Source of the DNA: Perlabentimonas sp034003245
GTDB lineage: Bacteria > Bacteroidota > Bacteroidia > Bacteroidales > Tenuifilaceae
Assembly: GCA_034003245.1 (NCBI GenBank)
Contig: JAVEYY010000028.1
Location: 1-64,000, forward strand
DNA length: 64,000 bases
Reading direction: 5' to 3'
This document shows, in pieces, positions 41,293-49,452 of this stretch (its first letter is position 1; each line of letters begins with the position of its first letter). The translations under genes and the position numbers were made by a program. A model generated the notes under the pieces. It did no database searches. It saw only the letters and a list, made by a program, of their open reading frames with translations, and was not told the origin of the DNA.

Positions 41293-42402
41293 CTACTTAT
41301 GCTTAATCTCAACTTTTTGTGTAGGGGGCTTTTTATCGTTTCTTAGAGTAACCTCTCTGATAACATTGGCAGCCAGCTCATCAAATGCAGCCGACAGAGG
41401 CCCTTCTATTAGCGCAGCGGGCATTCCGCTATCGCCACCCTCGCGAATGCTTTGTACAATAGGAATCTGTCCCAAAAGAGGCAACCGCATTCTATCGGCC
41501 AACTTTTTACAGCCATCCTTTCCAAATATGTAGTAGCGATTATTCGGTAACTCCTCGGGGGTAAACCAGGCCATGTTTTCAACTAAACCCAGTACTGGAA
41601 CATTTACCGACTTACCAGTGAACATGCTAATCCCCTTTATGGCATCGGCTAGAGCAACATCCTGTGGTGTGCTCACTACTATTGCACCGGTAAGCGCTAC
41701 CTCTTGAACAAGGGTAAGGTGAATATCGCTAGTTCCGGGAGGCATATCTACAAAAAGGTAATCGAGTTCGCCCCATGCTCCCTGATGGATCAGCTGCTTA
41801 AGCGCATTTGTGGCCATGGGACCCCGCCAAACCAGCGCCTCGCTGGGGTTTACAAAGTAACCAATGGAGAGTTGCTTTACGCCATAGTTCTCAACTGGCT
41901 TAATAAGTTCAAGCTCATCCTCCTTGAATATTTCGGGACGAACATCCTCCATTCCAAACATTTTTGGAATTGATGGGCCAAAAATATCGGCATCTATTAG
42001 CCCTACACTAGCCCCAGTTCGGGCCATAGCCACTGCAAGGTTAACGGCAATTGTCGATTTGCCAACACCACCTTTACCTGAGGCCACCGCTACAATATTT
42101 TTCACTTTGCTCACCGAAGCCTGAGTTTTGTATGGCGATTCCTTTGGTTGTGCCACAGGGGCTTTCACCTCAATGCTTGTGTTTATTGTTTCTCCAAAAG
42201 CTTGGCTTAGGGCTTTGACTGCCATCTTTTTAATAGATGAGGCAAATGGATCGTTGCTCTTAAGCAGCTGGAGGGTGAACGAAATCTGGGACGAATCGAA
42301 TTTTAGATCCCGTATCATCCCTAGCGAAACTATGTCGTTGCCATGCTCAGGGTGCTTTATTGCCTTAAGCGTATCCTGTATTGATTGCTCCGATAGAGTC
42401 AT
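41293..42402 (-). CDS. mrp: Mrp/ApbC-type Fe-S cluster carrier ATPase
   Basis: A 369-aa P-loop protein. Residues 1-85 are an MIP18/DUF59 domain (TLKAIKHPEHGNDIVSLGMI); the ATPase has the deviant Walker A GKGGVGKST (109-117) and LIDADIFGPSIPKMFG, and DYLFVDMPPGTSDIHLTL. The CxxC near the C-terminus seen in some Mrp proteins is not present: the nearest cysteine is in IFGKDGCKKLADR. It binds and transfers Fe-S clusters. It lies 104 bp after the ATL gene and 23 bp before nfu. Confidence 0.92.
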   Translation of the reverse strand: MTLSEQSIQDTLKAIKHPEHGNDIVSLGMIRDLKFDSSQISFTLQLLKSNDPFASSIKKMAVKALSQAFGETINTSIEVKAPVAQPKESPYKTQASVSKVKNIVAVASGKGGVGKSTIAVNLAVAMARTGASVGLIDADIFGPSIPKMFGMEDVRPEIFKEDELELIKPVENYGVKQLSIGYFVNPSEALVWRGPMATNALKQLIHQGAWGELDYLFVDMPPGTSDIHLTLVQEVALTGAIVVSTPQDVALADAIKGISMFTGKSVNVPVLGLVENMAWFTPEELPNNRYYIFGKDGCKKLADRMRLPLLGQIPIVQSIREGGDSGMPAALIEGPLSAAFDELAANVIREVTLRNDKKPPTQKVEIKHK

Positions 42403-42506
42403 GTTGTTTTTAATTGATTTAAATAAACCGCAAAGGTATTGATTCTATAAGATCAAAACAAAGATTTTCGCAAAAGGTTTTTCTACCAGCCCTCTACGGC
42501 AGTATT

Positions 42507-42842
42507 TTACAGATCAATTTCTCTGTTGGGATCCCAAAACACGCTATCAAAACCCTGAATTCTGTCGTTTTCGATCACAATTCCTTCGCTCTCCAGAAGT
42601 TCGCGCATGGTTTCGCTTCCGGGGAAATGCATCTTACCTGTAAGCAGTCCGTTACGATTAACAACCCTGTGGGCTGGAACCCATTGCGGGCAACGTTTGG
42701 TTGAGTTTAGTGCCCAGCCAACCATTCGTGCCGATTGTGGAGATCCTAGGTAGCTGGCAATGGCTCCGTAGGAGGTTACTCTCCCAACGGGTACTAGTCG
42801 GGTTACCGCGTAAACTTTTTCAAAAAAGTTTTGGTCAGTCAA
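42507..42842 (-). CDS. alkyltransferase-like (ATL) protein, MGMT family without the active cysteine
   Basis: A 111-aa MGMT C-terminal domain. The methyl-acceptor motif PCHRV is PAHRV here (Ala57, in CPQWVPAHRVVNRNG), so it cannot take the alkyl group. ATL proteins bind O6-alkylguanine, flip it out and channel it to nucleotide-excision repair. The rest (VPVGRVTSYGAIASYLG, ARMVGWAL) matches well. Its first eight bases overlap the end of trmB (42835-42842), which suggests coupling. Confidence 0.9.
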   Translation of the reverse strand: MTDQNFFEKVYAVTRLVPVGRVTSYGAIASYLGSPQSARMVGWALNSTKRCPQWVPAHRVVNRNGLLTGKMHFPGSETMRELLESEGIVIENDRIQGFDSVFWDPNREIDL

Positions 42843-43536
42843 GTAGTGGCTCCTTTAATGTTTTTTGAGTGTCGAGTTCGAAGCGGATATAGGTGATGGG
42901 TTTTCCTTGTTCTAGAAACATCGACTCGTAGAATGTTCTAATGGACAATATTGAGTCGGCAATTCCTGAATTGTATAAGTCGTTGGTGCAGATTTGCACC
43001 TTAAGTTCATTCTGTTCAACCAGCGCTTTCGTGTACACATGTAGCCCCTGGCTATCGGTTTTTAAGTGTATAATGGCGTTAGGTTTAACAAATTGCTGGT
43101 AGTACGAGAGAAATCGACTTGAGGAGAGCCTTTTTTTTGCTCTTGCAGGTCTAGGTTGAGGATCGGGGAAGGTAATCCAAATTTCGCTCACCTCCTCGGG
43201 TTTAAAAAACGATACGATGTTTTCAATTCGTGTTCTTAGAAACGCTACGTTGGGCATTCTAGTTTCTACGGCCTCCTTGGCGCCCTTCCATAGCCTGGCG
43301 CCTTTTATATCAACCCCAATAAAATTTTTATGGGGAAACATTTTGGCCAGGTTTATAGTGTATTCCCCTTTGCCACAACCAAGTTCAAGCACAATGGGGT
43401 TGTTATTCTTAAAAAAAGTTTTATTCCATTCGCCTTTAATTGGATGATCCTTTCGCCACACCTCGTCAAAAGTAGGTTGAAAAAGGTTCTCAAACGTTTC
43501 GTTTTCGGCGAATTTTCGCAGTTTATTTTTTCCCAC
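42835..43536 (-). CDS. trmB: tRNA (guanine-46-N7)-methyltransferase
   Basis: A 233-aa SAM-dependent methyltransferase forming m7G46 in tRNA. SAM site: VLELGCGKGEYTINLAKMFP; the catalytic stretch is EIWITFPDPQPRPARAKKRL, and HLKTDSQGLHVY follows. Length is usual for Bacteroidota TrmB. It overlaps the ATL gene by 8 bp and follows gldH by 49 bp. The N-terminal KLRKFAENETFENLFQP is the lineage-specific start. Confidence 0.93.
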   Translation of the reverse strand: MGKNKLRKFAENETFENLFQPTFDEVWRKDHPIKGEWNKTFFKNNNPIVLELGCGKGEYTINLAKMFPHKNFIGVDIKGARLWKGAKEAVETRMPNVAFLRTRIENIVSFFKPEEVSEIWITFPDPQPRPARAKKRLSSSRFLSYYQQFVKPNAIIHLKTDSQGLHVYTKALVEQNELKVQICTNDLYNSGIADSILSIRTFYESMFLEQGKPITYIRFELDTQKTLKEPLLD

Positions 43537-43585
43537 GGCTTAAATCAAGATATTTTTGAAAAATTGAGTGATTTCAGAGGTTGAT

Positions 43586-44062
43586 TTACTGTTTCAGTTT
43601 TTCAACTCTTATTCCTACCGATGCAATGCCCTTGAGTTGGGTTGTTCTCATTCCTTGTTGAATGTTGAATTCATATACGCCTACCTCGGGGAAACGAACA
43701 AATCGCTTGTAGGGGATTTGGTTGTCGCGGATTGCGCCAAAACCCTTGCCCAGCCAGTTCCCTCTCGAATCGGCAAGGAAACACTCCATCGTATCGCGAA
43801 GCGCAGCTCCACGCGGCGAGGTGGTGTTGATAAACAGGTAAAGGTTGCTATTGGGATAATCGGTGGTGTTACGTATGTTAACGTACACATGATGTATCGA
43901 AGTAGTATCCTGTATATCAACCTTAAAGGTTGCAATGCTGTCGATGCTCCAGGTCTCACTGGGGATATCAACATTACGGTTGTATACCGATATGTTGCCA
44001 CACGAATAAACTGCAAATACTGCCAGTAAAAGAATACTAATCCGAATGATGTGTTTACTCAT
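43586..44062 (-). CDS. gldH: gliding motility lipoprotein GldH
   Basis: A 158-aa lipoprotein (ISILLLAVFAVYSC, lipobox Cys21) with a beta-sandwich-like body: WSIDSIATFKVDIQDTTSIH, NIRNTTDYPNSNLYLFINT, YEFNIQQGMRTTQLKGIASV. This is the layout of GldH, needed for gliding in Flavobacterium and conserved in non-gliding T9SS bacteria; its exact biochemical role is unclear. Start ATG 44062 overlaps the end of ricT by 8 bp and opens the signal peptide. The holB-ricT-gldH order is a familiar Bacteroidota arrangement. Confidence 0.88.
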   Translation of the reverse strand: MSKHIIRISILLLAVFAVYSCGNISVYNRNVDIPSETWSIDSIATFKVDIQDTTSIHHVYVNIRNTTDYPNSNLYLFINTTSPRGAALRDTMECFLADSRGNWLGKGFGAIRDNQIPYKRFVRFPEVGVYEFNIQQGMRTTQLKGIASVGIRVEKLKQ

Positions 44063-45200
44063 TGCCTGGTCTCCTTTTGCCTTTTCGTCTTTTCTTCGAT
44101 GGTTTCCGTTTTTTATCATCAAAACGGGTAAGGCTATCCTGCTCAATAACGCTTCCGTAACCAATCTCAATCTTTTCATCCTGCGAGGCAACGTGCTCAA
44201 CTAGTTTCAGGGGTTTAATGCCCTTGTTGTTTTGGGCAATTATCTCCTTAACGCGCGCCACAGGTACTGGGGTAAGATTTATTGATGAGTTGGGGTCGCT
44301 GCTATACCACATGATCCGCTTAAAGATATCGGTTTTCTGATGGTAGTATAGGGCGTCCTTTGTCTCTAAGGCGATGTTGGTTCGGGGAAAATCCTTGCGG
44401 GCATCTATGTAGCTGTCGAGCTCGTAGTTGAGGCAGCATTTTAACTTCCCACATTGGCCAGCCAGCTTCTGAGGATTTAGCGAGATTTCCTGTACTCGGG
44501 CCGAGTTGGTGGTTACCGAAACAAAATTGTTGATCCACGACGAGCAGCAAAGTTCACGGCCACACGACCCAATTCCGCCTATTCGTCCAGCTTCCTGACG
44601 GGCGCCAATTTGCCGCATCTCAACCCTAATCTGAAACTCTTCGGCTAGAATCTTGATAAGTTCCCTAAAATCGACCCGCTCATCGGCAATGTAGTAGAAA
44701 ACTGCTTTGGTTCTATCGCCTTGGAACTCCACGTCGCCAATCTTCATGTTTAAGCCAAGATCGGTAACAATTTGGCGGGTGCGGATCATGGTGTTGTGCT
44801 CCAGCGAAATAGCCTCGAGCCATTTTTCAATATCGGCAGGTTTTGCCTTGCGGTAAACTTTCTTAAATTCTGTCTCCTCGGGTTTTACACCTGCCTTAAC
44901 CATTTGGCGGTTAACCAGCCAGCCCAAAAGGGTAACGGTTCCTATATCGTGTCCTGGCGATGCCTCCACAGCAACAACATCGCCTTTTTTGAGGGGAAGA
45001 TTGTTGGCGTTTCGGAAAAAGGCCTTACGGGTATTTTTGAATTGAACCTCAACAATATCAGTTTCAATAGGAGGGGTTGGTATATCGCTAAACCAGTCAT
45101 GGGTGCTAAGCTTTGCGCAGCCGTTGTTCTGGCATACGGAACTTTCGGCTCCCTCAACCTCAGTTACAATTATTCCGCGAGAGCAAATGCTCTTTTCCAT
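44055..45200 (-). CDS. ricT: RicT/PSP1-domain protein (regulatory Fe-S complex subunit)
   Basis: A 381-aa PSP1-domain protein. Two Cys clusters, CGRELCCSSW and GQCGKLKCCLNYE, are the probable Fe-S ligands. In Bacillus RicT (YaaT) joins RicA and RicF in a complex that affects mRNA processing and development; in Bacteroidota its role is not settled. The lysine-rich tail (KKRKPSKKRRKGKRRPG) could bind nucleic acid. A -7 box lies 25 bp upstream; holB ends 90 bp further upstream. It overlaps gldH by 8 bp. Confidence 0.9.
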   Translation of the reverse strand: MEKSICSRGIIVTEVEGAESSVCQNNGCAKLSTHDWFSDIPTPPIETDIVEVQFKNTRKAFFRNANNLPLKKGDVVAVEASPGHDIGTVTLLGWLVNRQMVKAGVKPEETEFKKVYRKAKPADIEKWLEAISLEHNTMIRTRQIVTDLGLNMKIGDVEFQGDRTKAVFYYIADERVDFRELIKILAEEFQIRVEMRQIGARQEAGRIGGIGSCGRELCCSSWINNFVSVTTNSARVQEISLNPQKLAGQCGKLKCCLNYELDSYIDARKDFPRTNIALETKDALYYHQKTDIFKRIMWYSSDPNSSINLTPVPVARVKEIIAQNNKGIKPLKLVEHVASQDEKIEIGYGSVIEQDSLTRFDDKKRKPSKKRRKGKRRPGNE

Positions 45201-45224
45201 AGTATCGAGTTATTTATCGTGCTG

Positions 45225-45232
45225 CAAAGGTA
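45225..45232 (-). promoter_or_regulatory. -7 promoter box TACCTTTG of ricT-gldH
   Basis: A perfect TAnnTTTG on the minus strand within the 90-bp gap between holB and ricT. Confidence 0.55.
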
Positions 45233-45290
45233 GCATTTTTGATAGTTTATTCATCACTGCATCAGCACTTGATGTATTTAGTGTTCATTG

Positions 45291-46436
45291 TTACTTTTTG
45301 TTGATTAGTTTAACCAGCTTCATGGCCAAGTCAGTGAAAACGATTTGTGCATTCCCGTAGCGCGAGATATGCTCCATGGCCTTGTTAAGCTCATTATATA
45401 TTCTAACTACGTTGTTGCCATTAATAAAGGGCGAAAAGTTCTTGCTGAAAATCTCCTCCTCACCGGCAATGTACACAATATCGTTGAGGCCAAGGTTGAG
45501 CATAAAACTTTCCCTGATAATCCGGAGGGAGTAGCTAATTAGCTCCTTCTGCTTTTCCCGGTTAAACGACGAAACTGTTTCTACCCAGCTGAGTAAGCCT
45601 AGGATATTGTTGGAGTAGGACGCGCGCATCAATTCCCTGAAGAGTTCAAAAAAAGGACTTGCATCGTCGGAGGTAACCAACGATAGGGCAACTTGGTAGT
45701 TGCCATTGGAAACACGGCTAATATCCTGTGCCTTCTCGGGCGAGATTTGGAATCGCTCCACAAGAGCAACGGCAATATCTTCGCGCGAAATGGGTGGCAC
45801 CTTAATAATCTGAGTACGCGAGCGGATGGTTCCAATAATATTTCCGGGGTTTTCGGTTACCAGCAGAAATAAGGTCTTTTCGGGTGGTTCTTCCACAAGT
45901 TTTAGCAGCTTATTTGCCGCAAAGTGGTTCATCCGTTCAGGAAGCCAAATGATCATTGTCTTGTACTCAGCCTCAAAACTCTTGAGGCTTATCTTCTTTA
46001 TCACCTCGCTACCCTCGGTGGTGCTAATTATTCCCATCTTATTCTCGAGGCCTAGCAGTGAATACCATTCTGGTTCGGTGATATAAGGTGACGACAGAAT
46101 TGTATCCCTCCACACCTGGATGTAGCCATCACTGTTGCGGCCACCGGATTTCTCATCGTCATCATCACTCTTTTTGGTTTCGTTAACGGGGAACACAAAA
46201 TGAAGATCGGGATGGATAAGTTTCTGAAACTTCCGGCACGCAGGGCACTCGCCGCACGAGTCGTTTTCGCCCTTTTGCTGGCAAGCGATATACTGAGCAT
46301 AGGCAATGGCTAAGGCCAACTTACCCGTTCCCTCGAGCCCAACAAAAAGCTGGGCGTGCGGAATTCTATCGTCCTTAACACTTTTAATAAGACGCTGCTT
46401 AACCTCGTGCTGGCCAACAATATCCTTAAATTGCAT
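45291..46436 (-). CDS. holB: DNA polymerase III delta-prime subunit-like clamp-loader protein
   Basis: A 381-aa AAA+ protein: FKDIVGQHEVKQRLIKSVKD, GLEGTGKLALAIAYAQYI (degenerate Walker A), a zinc module with CGECPAC, and the SRC-like arginine region RSRTQII. It loads the sliding clamp with the gamma/tau and delta subunits. Residues 110-125 include an Asp/Lys-rich insert (KKSDDDDEKSGG), common in this phylum. It is the first gene of the minus-strand run and is divergent from pgk; its own -7 box is at 46468-46475. Confidence 0.92.
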   Translation of the reverse strand: MQFKDIVGQHEVKQRLIKSVKDDRIPHAQLFVGLEGTGKLALAIAYAQYIACQQKGENDSCGECPACRKFQKLIHPDLHFVFPVNETKKSDDDDEKSGGRNSDGYIQVWRDTILSSPYITEPEWYSLLGLENKMGIISTTEGSEVIKKISLKSFEAEYKTMIIWLPERMNHFAANKLLKLVEEPPEKTLFLLVTENPGNIIGTIRSRTQIIKVPPISREDIAVALVERFQISPEKAQDISRVSNGNYQVALSLVTSDDASPFFELFRELMRASYSNNILGLLSWVETVSSFNREKQKELISYSLRIIRESFMLNLGLNDIVYIAGEEEIFSKNFSPFINGNNVVRIYNELNKAMEHISRYGNAQIVFTDLAMKLVKLINKK

Positions 46437-46467
46437 GTTGCTTCATTTTGAATTACGGTAAAGGTTT

Positions 46468-46475
46468 CAAAGATA
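46468..46475 (-). promoter_or_regulatory. -7 promoter box TATCTTTG of holB
   Basis: A perfect TAnnTTTG on the minus strand, 31 bp before the holB ATG. Confidence 0.6.
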
Positions 46476-46574
46476 AAAAAAAAGTGCATAACAACTGCAT
46501 CGAAGAGTTAGCTATACCCCAAACGTTTGCGAAGAAATATCAGGAGGTCAACGCCTTCGCATTGCACTTTTTTG

Positions 46575-46582
46575 TATCTTTG
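46575..46582 (+). promoter_or_regulatory. -7 promoter box TATCTTTG of pgk
   Basis: A perfect TAnnTTTG, 28 bp before the pgk ATG. Confidence 0.65.
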
Positions 46583-46610
46583 CTAACGCAAACTAAATAC
46601 ATTTAAAACG

Positions 46611-47873
46611 ATGATAAGCATTGACTCCTATAGCTTTGACGGTAAAAAAGCCATTATTAGGGTAGATTTTAACGTGCCCCTTAACAAGCAAACTTTTGAG
46701 GTAACCGACGACACCCGAATTCGCGGTGCGCTGCCAACCATTAAAAAGGTGCTTAGCGATGGAGGAGCGGTAATTCTTATGTCGCATCTTGGTCGTCCCG
46801 ATGGGAAAGCCCAGGATAAATATTCTCTCAAGCATGCCATTCCCGCTATTGAGAAGAACCTAGGAATGAAGATTAAGTTTGCTAACGATTGTATGGGCGA
46901 TGAAACAGCCAAGTTGGCCGAAACATTGAAGGCCGGAGAAGTTCTTCTGCTTGAAAACCTGAGATTTTACGAGGAAGAGGAGGGCAAGCCTTATAGCCTT
47001 CCCGAGAACGCCACTGATGAAGAGAAAAAGGCTGCTAAGGCAAAAGTTAAGCAGAGTCAAAAGGAATTCGTAAAAAAACTGGCTAGCTACGCCAATTGCT
47101 ATGTAAACGATGCTTTCGGAACAGCCCACAGAGCTCATGCTTCAACGGCACTAATTGCCGAGCATTTTCCTGGCAACAGCATGTTTGGATACCTTATCGA
47201 GAGCGAGCTAGGAGCAATGGACAAGGTTCTAAAATCGGCCGATAAACCATTAACTGCAATAATGGGTGGCGCTAAGGTTTCCGACAAGATATTGCTGATT
47301 GAGAATCTTCTCAATCGTGTGGATAATTTAATTATTGGCGGAGGAATGACCTACACCTTTATTAAGGCTCAGGGTGGTGAGATTGGAAAATCGCTTTGCG
47401 AAGCCGATAAACTCGAACTTGCTCTTGAAATCCTTAAAAAAGCCAAGGAGAAGGGCGTTAAGGTTTACCTGCCTGTTGATGCTTTAAATGCCGACGCTTT
47501 TGATGCAAACGCTAATACTCAACCATCGGCCATTGATAAAACCCCCGATGGCTGGATGGGCCTTGATATTGGACCAGAAACAATTAAACTTTTTAGCCAG
47601 GTAATTGAGAACTCAAAAACTATTCTTTGGAATGGTCCAATGGGAGTTTTTGAGATGCCAAAATTTGCCGCTGGAACTTCTGCAATAGCAACAGCTGTTG
47701 CTAAGGCAACCGAAAAGGGCGCATTTAGCCTTGTTGGGGGTGGCGATTCCGTTGCTGCCGTTAACAAGATGAAACTTGCCGATAAGATTAGCTTCGTATC
47801 TACTGGCGGTGGAGCAATGCTTGAATATATGGAGGGCAAAGAGTTGCCTGGCATTAAGGCAATTAGAGGATAA
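46611..47873 (+). CDS. pgk: phosphoglycerate kinase
   Basis: A 420-aa glycolytic kinase transferring phosphate from 1,3-bisphosphoglycerate to ADP. VDFNVPLNK (substrate binding), SHLGRPDG, the hinge and the nucleotide site AIMGGAKVSDKILLIENL and GGGDSVAAVNK are in order. A short charged insert after LENLRFYEEEEGKPYSLPEN (about 125-145) is usual in Bacteroidota. It has its own promoter and terminator, so it is monocistronic. Confidence 0.96.
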   Translation: MISIDSYSFDGKKAIIRVDFNVPLNKQTFEVTDDTRIRGALPTIKKVLSDGGAVILMSHLGRPDGKAQDKYSLKHAIPAIEKNLGMKIKFANDCMGDETAKLAETLKAGEVLLLENLRFYEEEEGKPYSLPENATDEEKKAAKAKVKQSQKEFVKKLASYANCYVNDAFGTAHRAHASTALIAEHFPGNSMFGYLIESELGAMDKVLKSADKPLTAIMGGAKVSDKILLIENLLNRVDNLIIGGGMTYTFIKAQGGEIGKSLCEADKLELALEILKKAKEKGVKVYLPVDALNADAFDANANTQPSAIDKTPDGWMGLDIGPETIKLFSQVIENSKTILWNGPMGVFEMPKFAAGTSAIATAVAKATEKGAFSLVGGGDSVAAVNKMKLADKISFVSTGGGAMLEYMEGKELPGIKAIRG

Positions 47874-47901
47874 TTATTTTGCCTGAATTGCATATTTCTA
47901 G

Positions 47902-47933
47902 AAAAGACGAGGTTTAGCCTCGTCTTTTTTTTT
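47902..47933 (+). terminator. terminator of pgk
   Basis: AAAAGACGAGG, TTTAG, CCTCGTCTTTTTTTTT: a perfect stem with nine Ts. Confidence 0.9.
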
Positions 47934-48158
47934 CCGTTGGTCAAAAAAATGGGAGATTAGTATATTTTTCAATCTTTCAGTATTTAGTTGTATTTGTTTT
48001 TGCCATATATTTGTTTCATTGTGAGCCATTATTGTGCCTTTTTGGTTTTTTAGCATGTTTTATGGTTTACTGTAGCGATTTAAATGAATTGTGGTAAATA
48101 TCCTGCCTACCTGTTATTTTAATATCCGTTTACGCCGTTATTCATTATTTCAAAGTCA

Positions 48159-48686
48159 ATGTATAGTAGTATAAAATCCATTATCAAGGTAATCCTAATA
48201 GGGTTTCTTGTTGTTCTTGGTCCTTTTTCTTATTGCCAAACGTTAAAACCTCTTCGTCAAACTACTGGTTTAGGAGGCCAAACTAGCCAGATGATTGTAA
48301 ATAACCGAAGGTTAGTTGTGCAACAAAGTATTGGACAGGGCAGTGTAATTGGAACATTTTCAAGTGGATCGCATAAATTAAGGCAGGGCTTTATCCAGCC
48401 ATCTAACCAGCCATCGTTGTTCCCTGGCAAGGACGATTTATCGAAGTTAAATGCTGCGGTGTTTCCAAATCCGTTTAGCAGTAGAATTACCATTGAAATT
48501 GCCGATGTTGTTAATGGTTCAATTCTAGTTAGCATGCACGATGTAACAGGACGGATGGTATTTCTTAACGAGTTCCCTGCTAGTCAAATCCTTGAAATTG
48601 ATGCTGCGAGCCTTCGTTCGGGGATATACATAATTAAGGTAACCAGCCAATCGAAGTTTTTTTCATCAAAACTTGTGAAAAGATAG
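48159..48686 (+). CDS. small T9SS-exported protein, 175 aa
   Basis: A signal peptide (IIKVILIGFLVVLGPFSYC) is followed by a short Gly/Ser/Gln-rich region (LRQTTGLGGQTSQMIVNNRR to RQGFIQPSN) and a type A T9SS sorting domain from about 95 (AVFPNPFSSRITIEI, VSMHDVTGRMVF, LRSGIYIIKV). The part left after removal of the signal and sorting domain is only about 75 residues, a pattern common in small Bacteroidota surface proteins that share the VVQQSIGQGSVIG motif. Function unknown. It heads a plus-strand cluster. Confidence 0.82.
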   Translation: MYSSIKSIIKVILIGFLVVLGPFSYCQTLKPLRQTTGLGGQTSQMIVNNRRLVVQQSIGQGSVIGTFSSGSHKLRQGFIQPSNQPSLFPGKDDLSKLNAAVFPNPFSSRITIEIADVVNGSILVSMHDVTGRMVFLNEFPASQILEIDAASLRSGIYIIKVTSQSKFFSSKLVKR

Positions 48687-48740
48687 CACGATATTAACAT
48701 TAGCCACACCATGCCCAAATTACCTTTTAAGCACACAACC

Positions 48741-49403
48741 ATGAAACATTTTATTTTCTGCTCACTTATCCTCTTGGCCTTGTCGTCCAACGCCCAAAAG
48801 GTTTATGTTGAGATTGGTAAGTCAATCACAACATTCGATTATAAAACTACTGGCGGAGAATCTCTCGATAATTTAACTGGTGGTAACACCAACCGAATAT
48901 CCCTTGGTACAAGGATTCCCCTGTTTAATACCGATTTGCATTTTACATTCGAGGCTCTTTACCACGAGTATGCAGCCCAAGGCAGCAATCCTATCCTAGG
49001 TAATTTTTATAGCTGGGATTTTATTAATACTGGGGCAAATATTGGATTCGACTTCGAATTTCTTAAGCCATCAGTGTCGTTTAATGTGCAGCAGGGGTTC
49101 TCGTTTGTTGTTAAGGCAGCAATTGCAGGCGAATTCCTTGTGATGGGCACACAGAACATTAACAACCAGATTAATAGCCTAAAAGATGCTCCTGAATTCG
49201 ACCGGCCATTTATTTTTGCTCGTGGGGGCGTTGGGGTTAACTACTACTTCGACCCCAAGCATATTATCTCCATAAACTACACCATGGGGAAAAGTTTTTT
49301 GGTTGGCGATTATAAAAACCAGGAGCAACTTAAGCTATTCTCACATAGTTTTAGCTTAGGTTTATGTGTTAACCTTGCCCCCGACAAAACAAATGTTCGG
49401 TAA
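48741..49403 (+). CDS. outer-membrane beta-barrel-type protein, 220 aa
   Basis: A signal peptide (FIFCSLILLALSSNA) is followed by a barrel pattern: KVYVEIGKSITTFDYKT, NRISLGTRIPLF, LHFTFEALYHEYAAQG, VGVNYYFDPKHIISINYTMG, and FSLGLCVNL at the end. Start at ATG 48741 (an upstream ATG at 48711 would add ten residues before the signal). It lies 54 bp after the small T9SS protein and 49 bp before the fibre-like gene. It may be an outer-membrane partner of the cluster. No named family. Confidence 0.72.
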   Translation: MKHFIFCSLILLALSSNAQKVYVEIGKSITTFDYKTTGGESLDNLTGGNTNRISLGTRIPLFNTDLHFTFEALYHEYAAQGSNPILGNFYSWDFINTGANIGFDFEFLKPSVSFNVQQGFSFVVKAAIAGEFLVMGTQNINNQINSLKDAPEFDRPFIFARGGVGVNYYFDPKHIISINYTMGKSFLVGDYKNQEQLKLFSHSFSLGLCVNLAPDKTNVR

Positions 49404-49452
49404 CCGCCATAACTTTTTTAACTAGAAACCTACTTCAAAAAAACATAGCATC

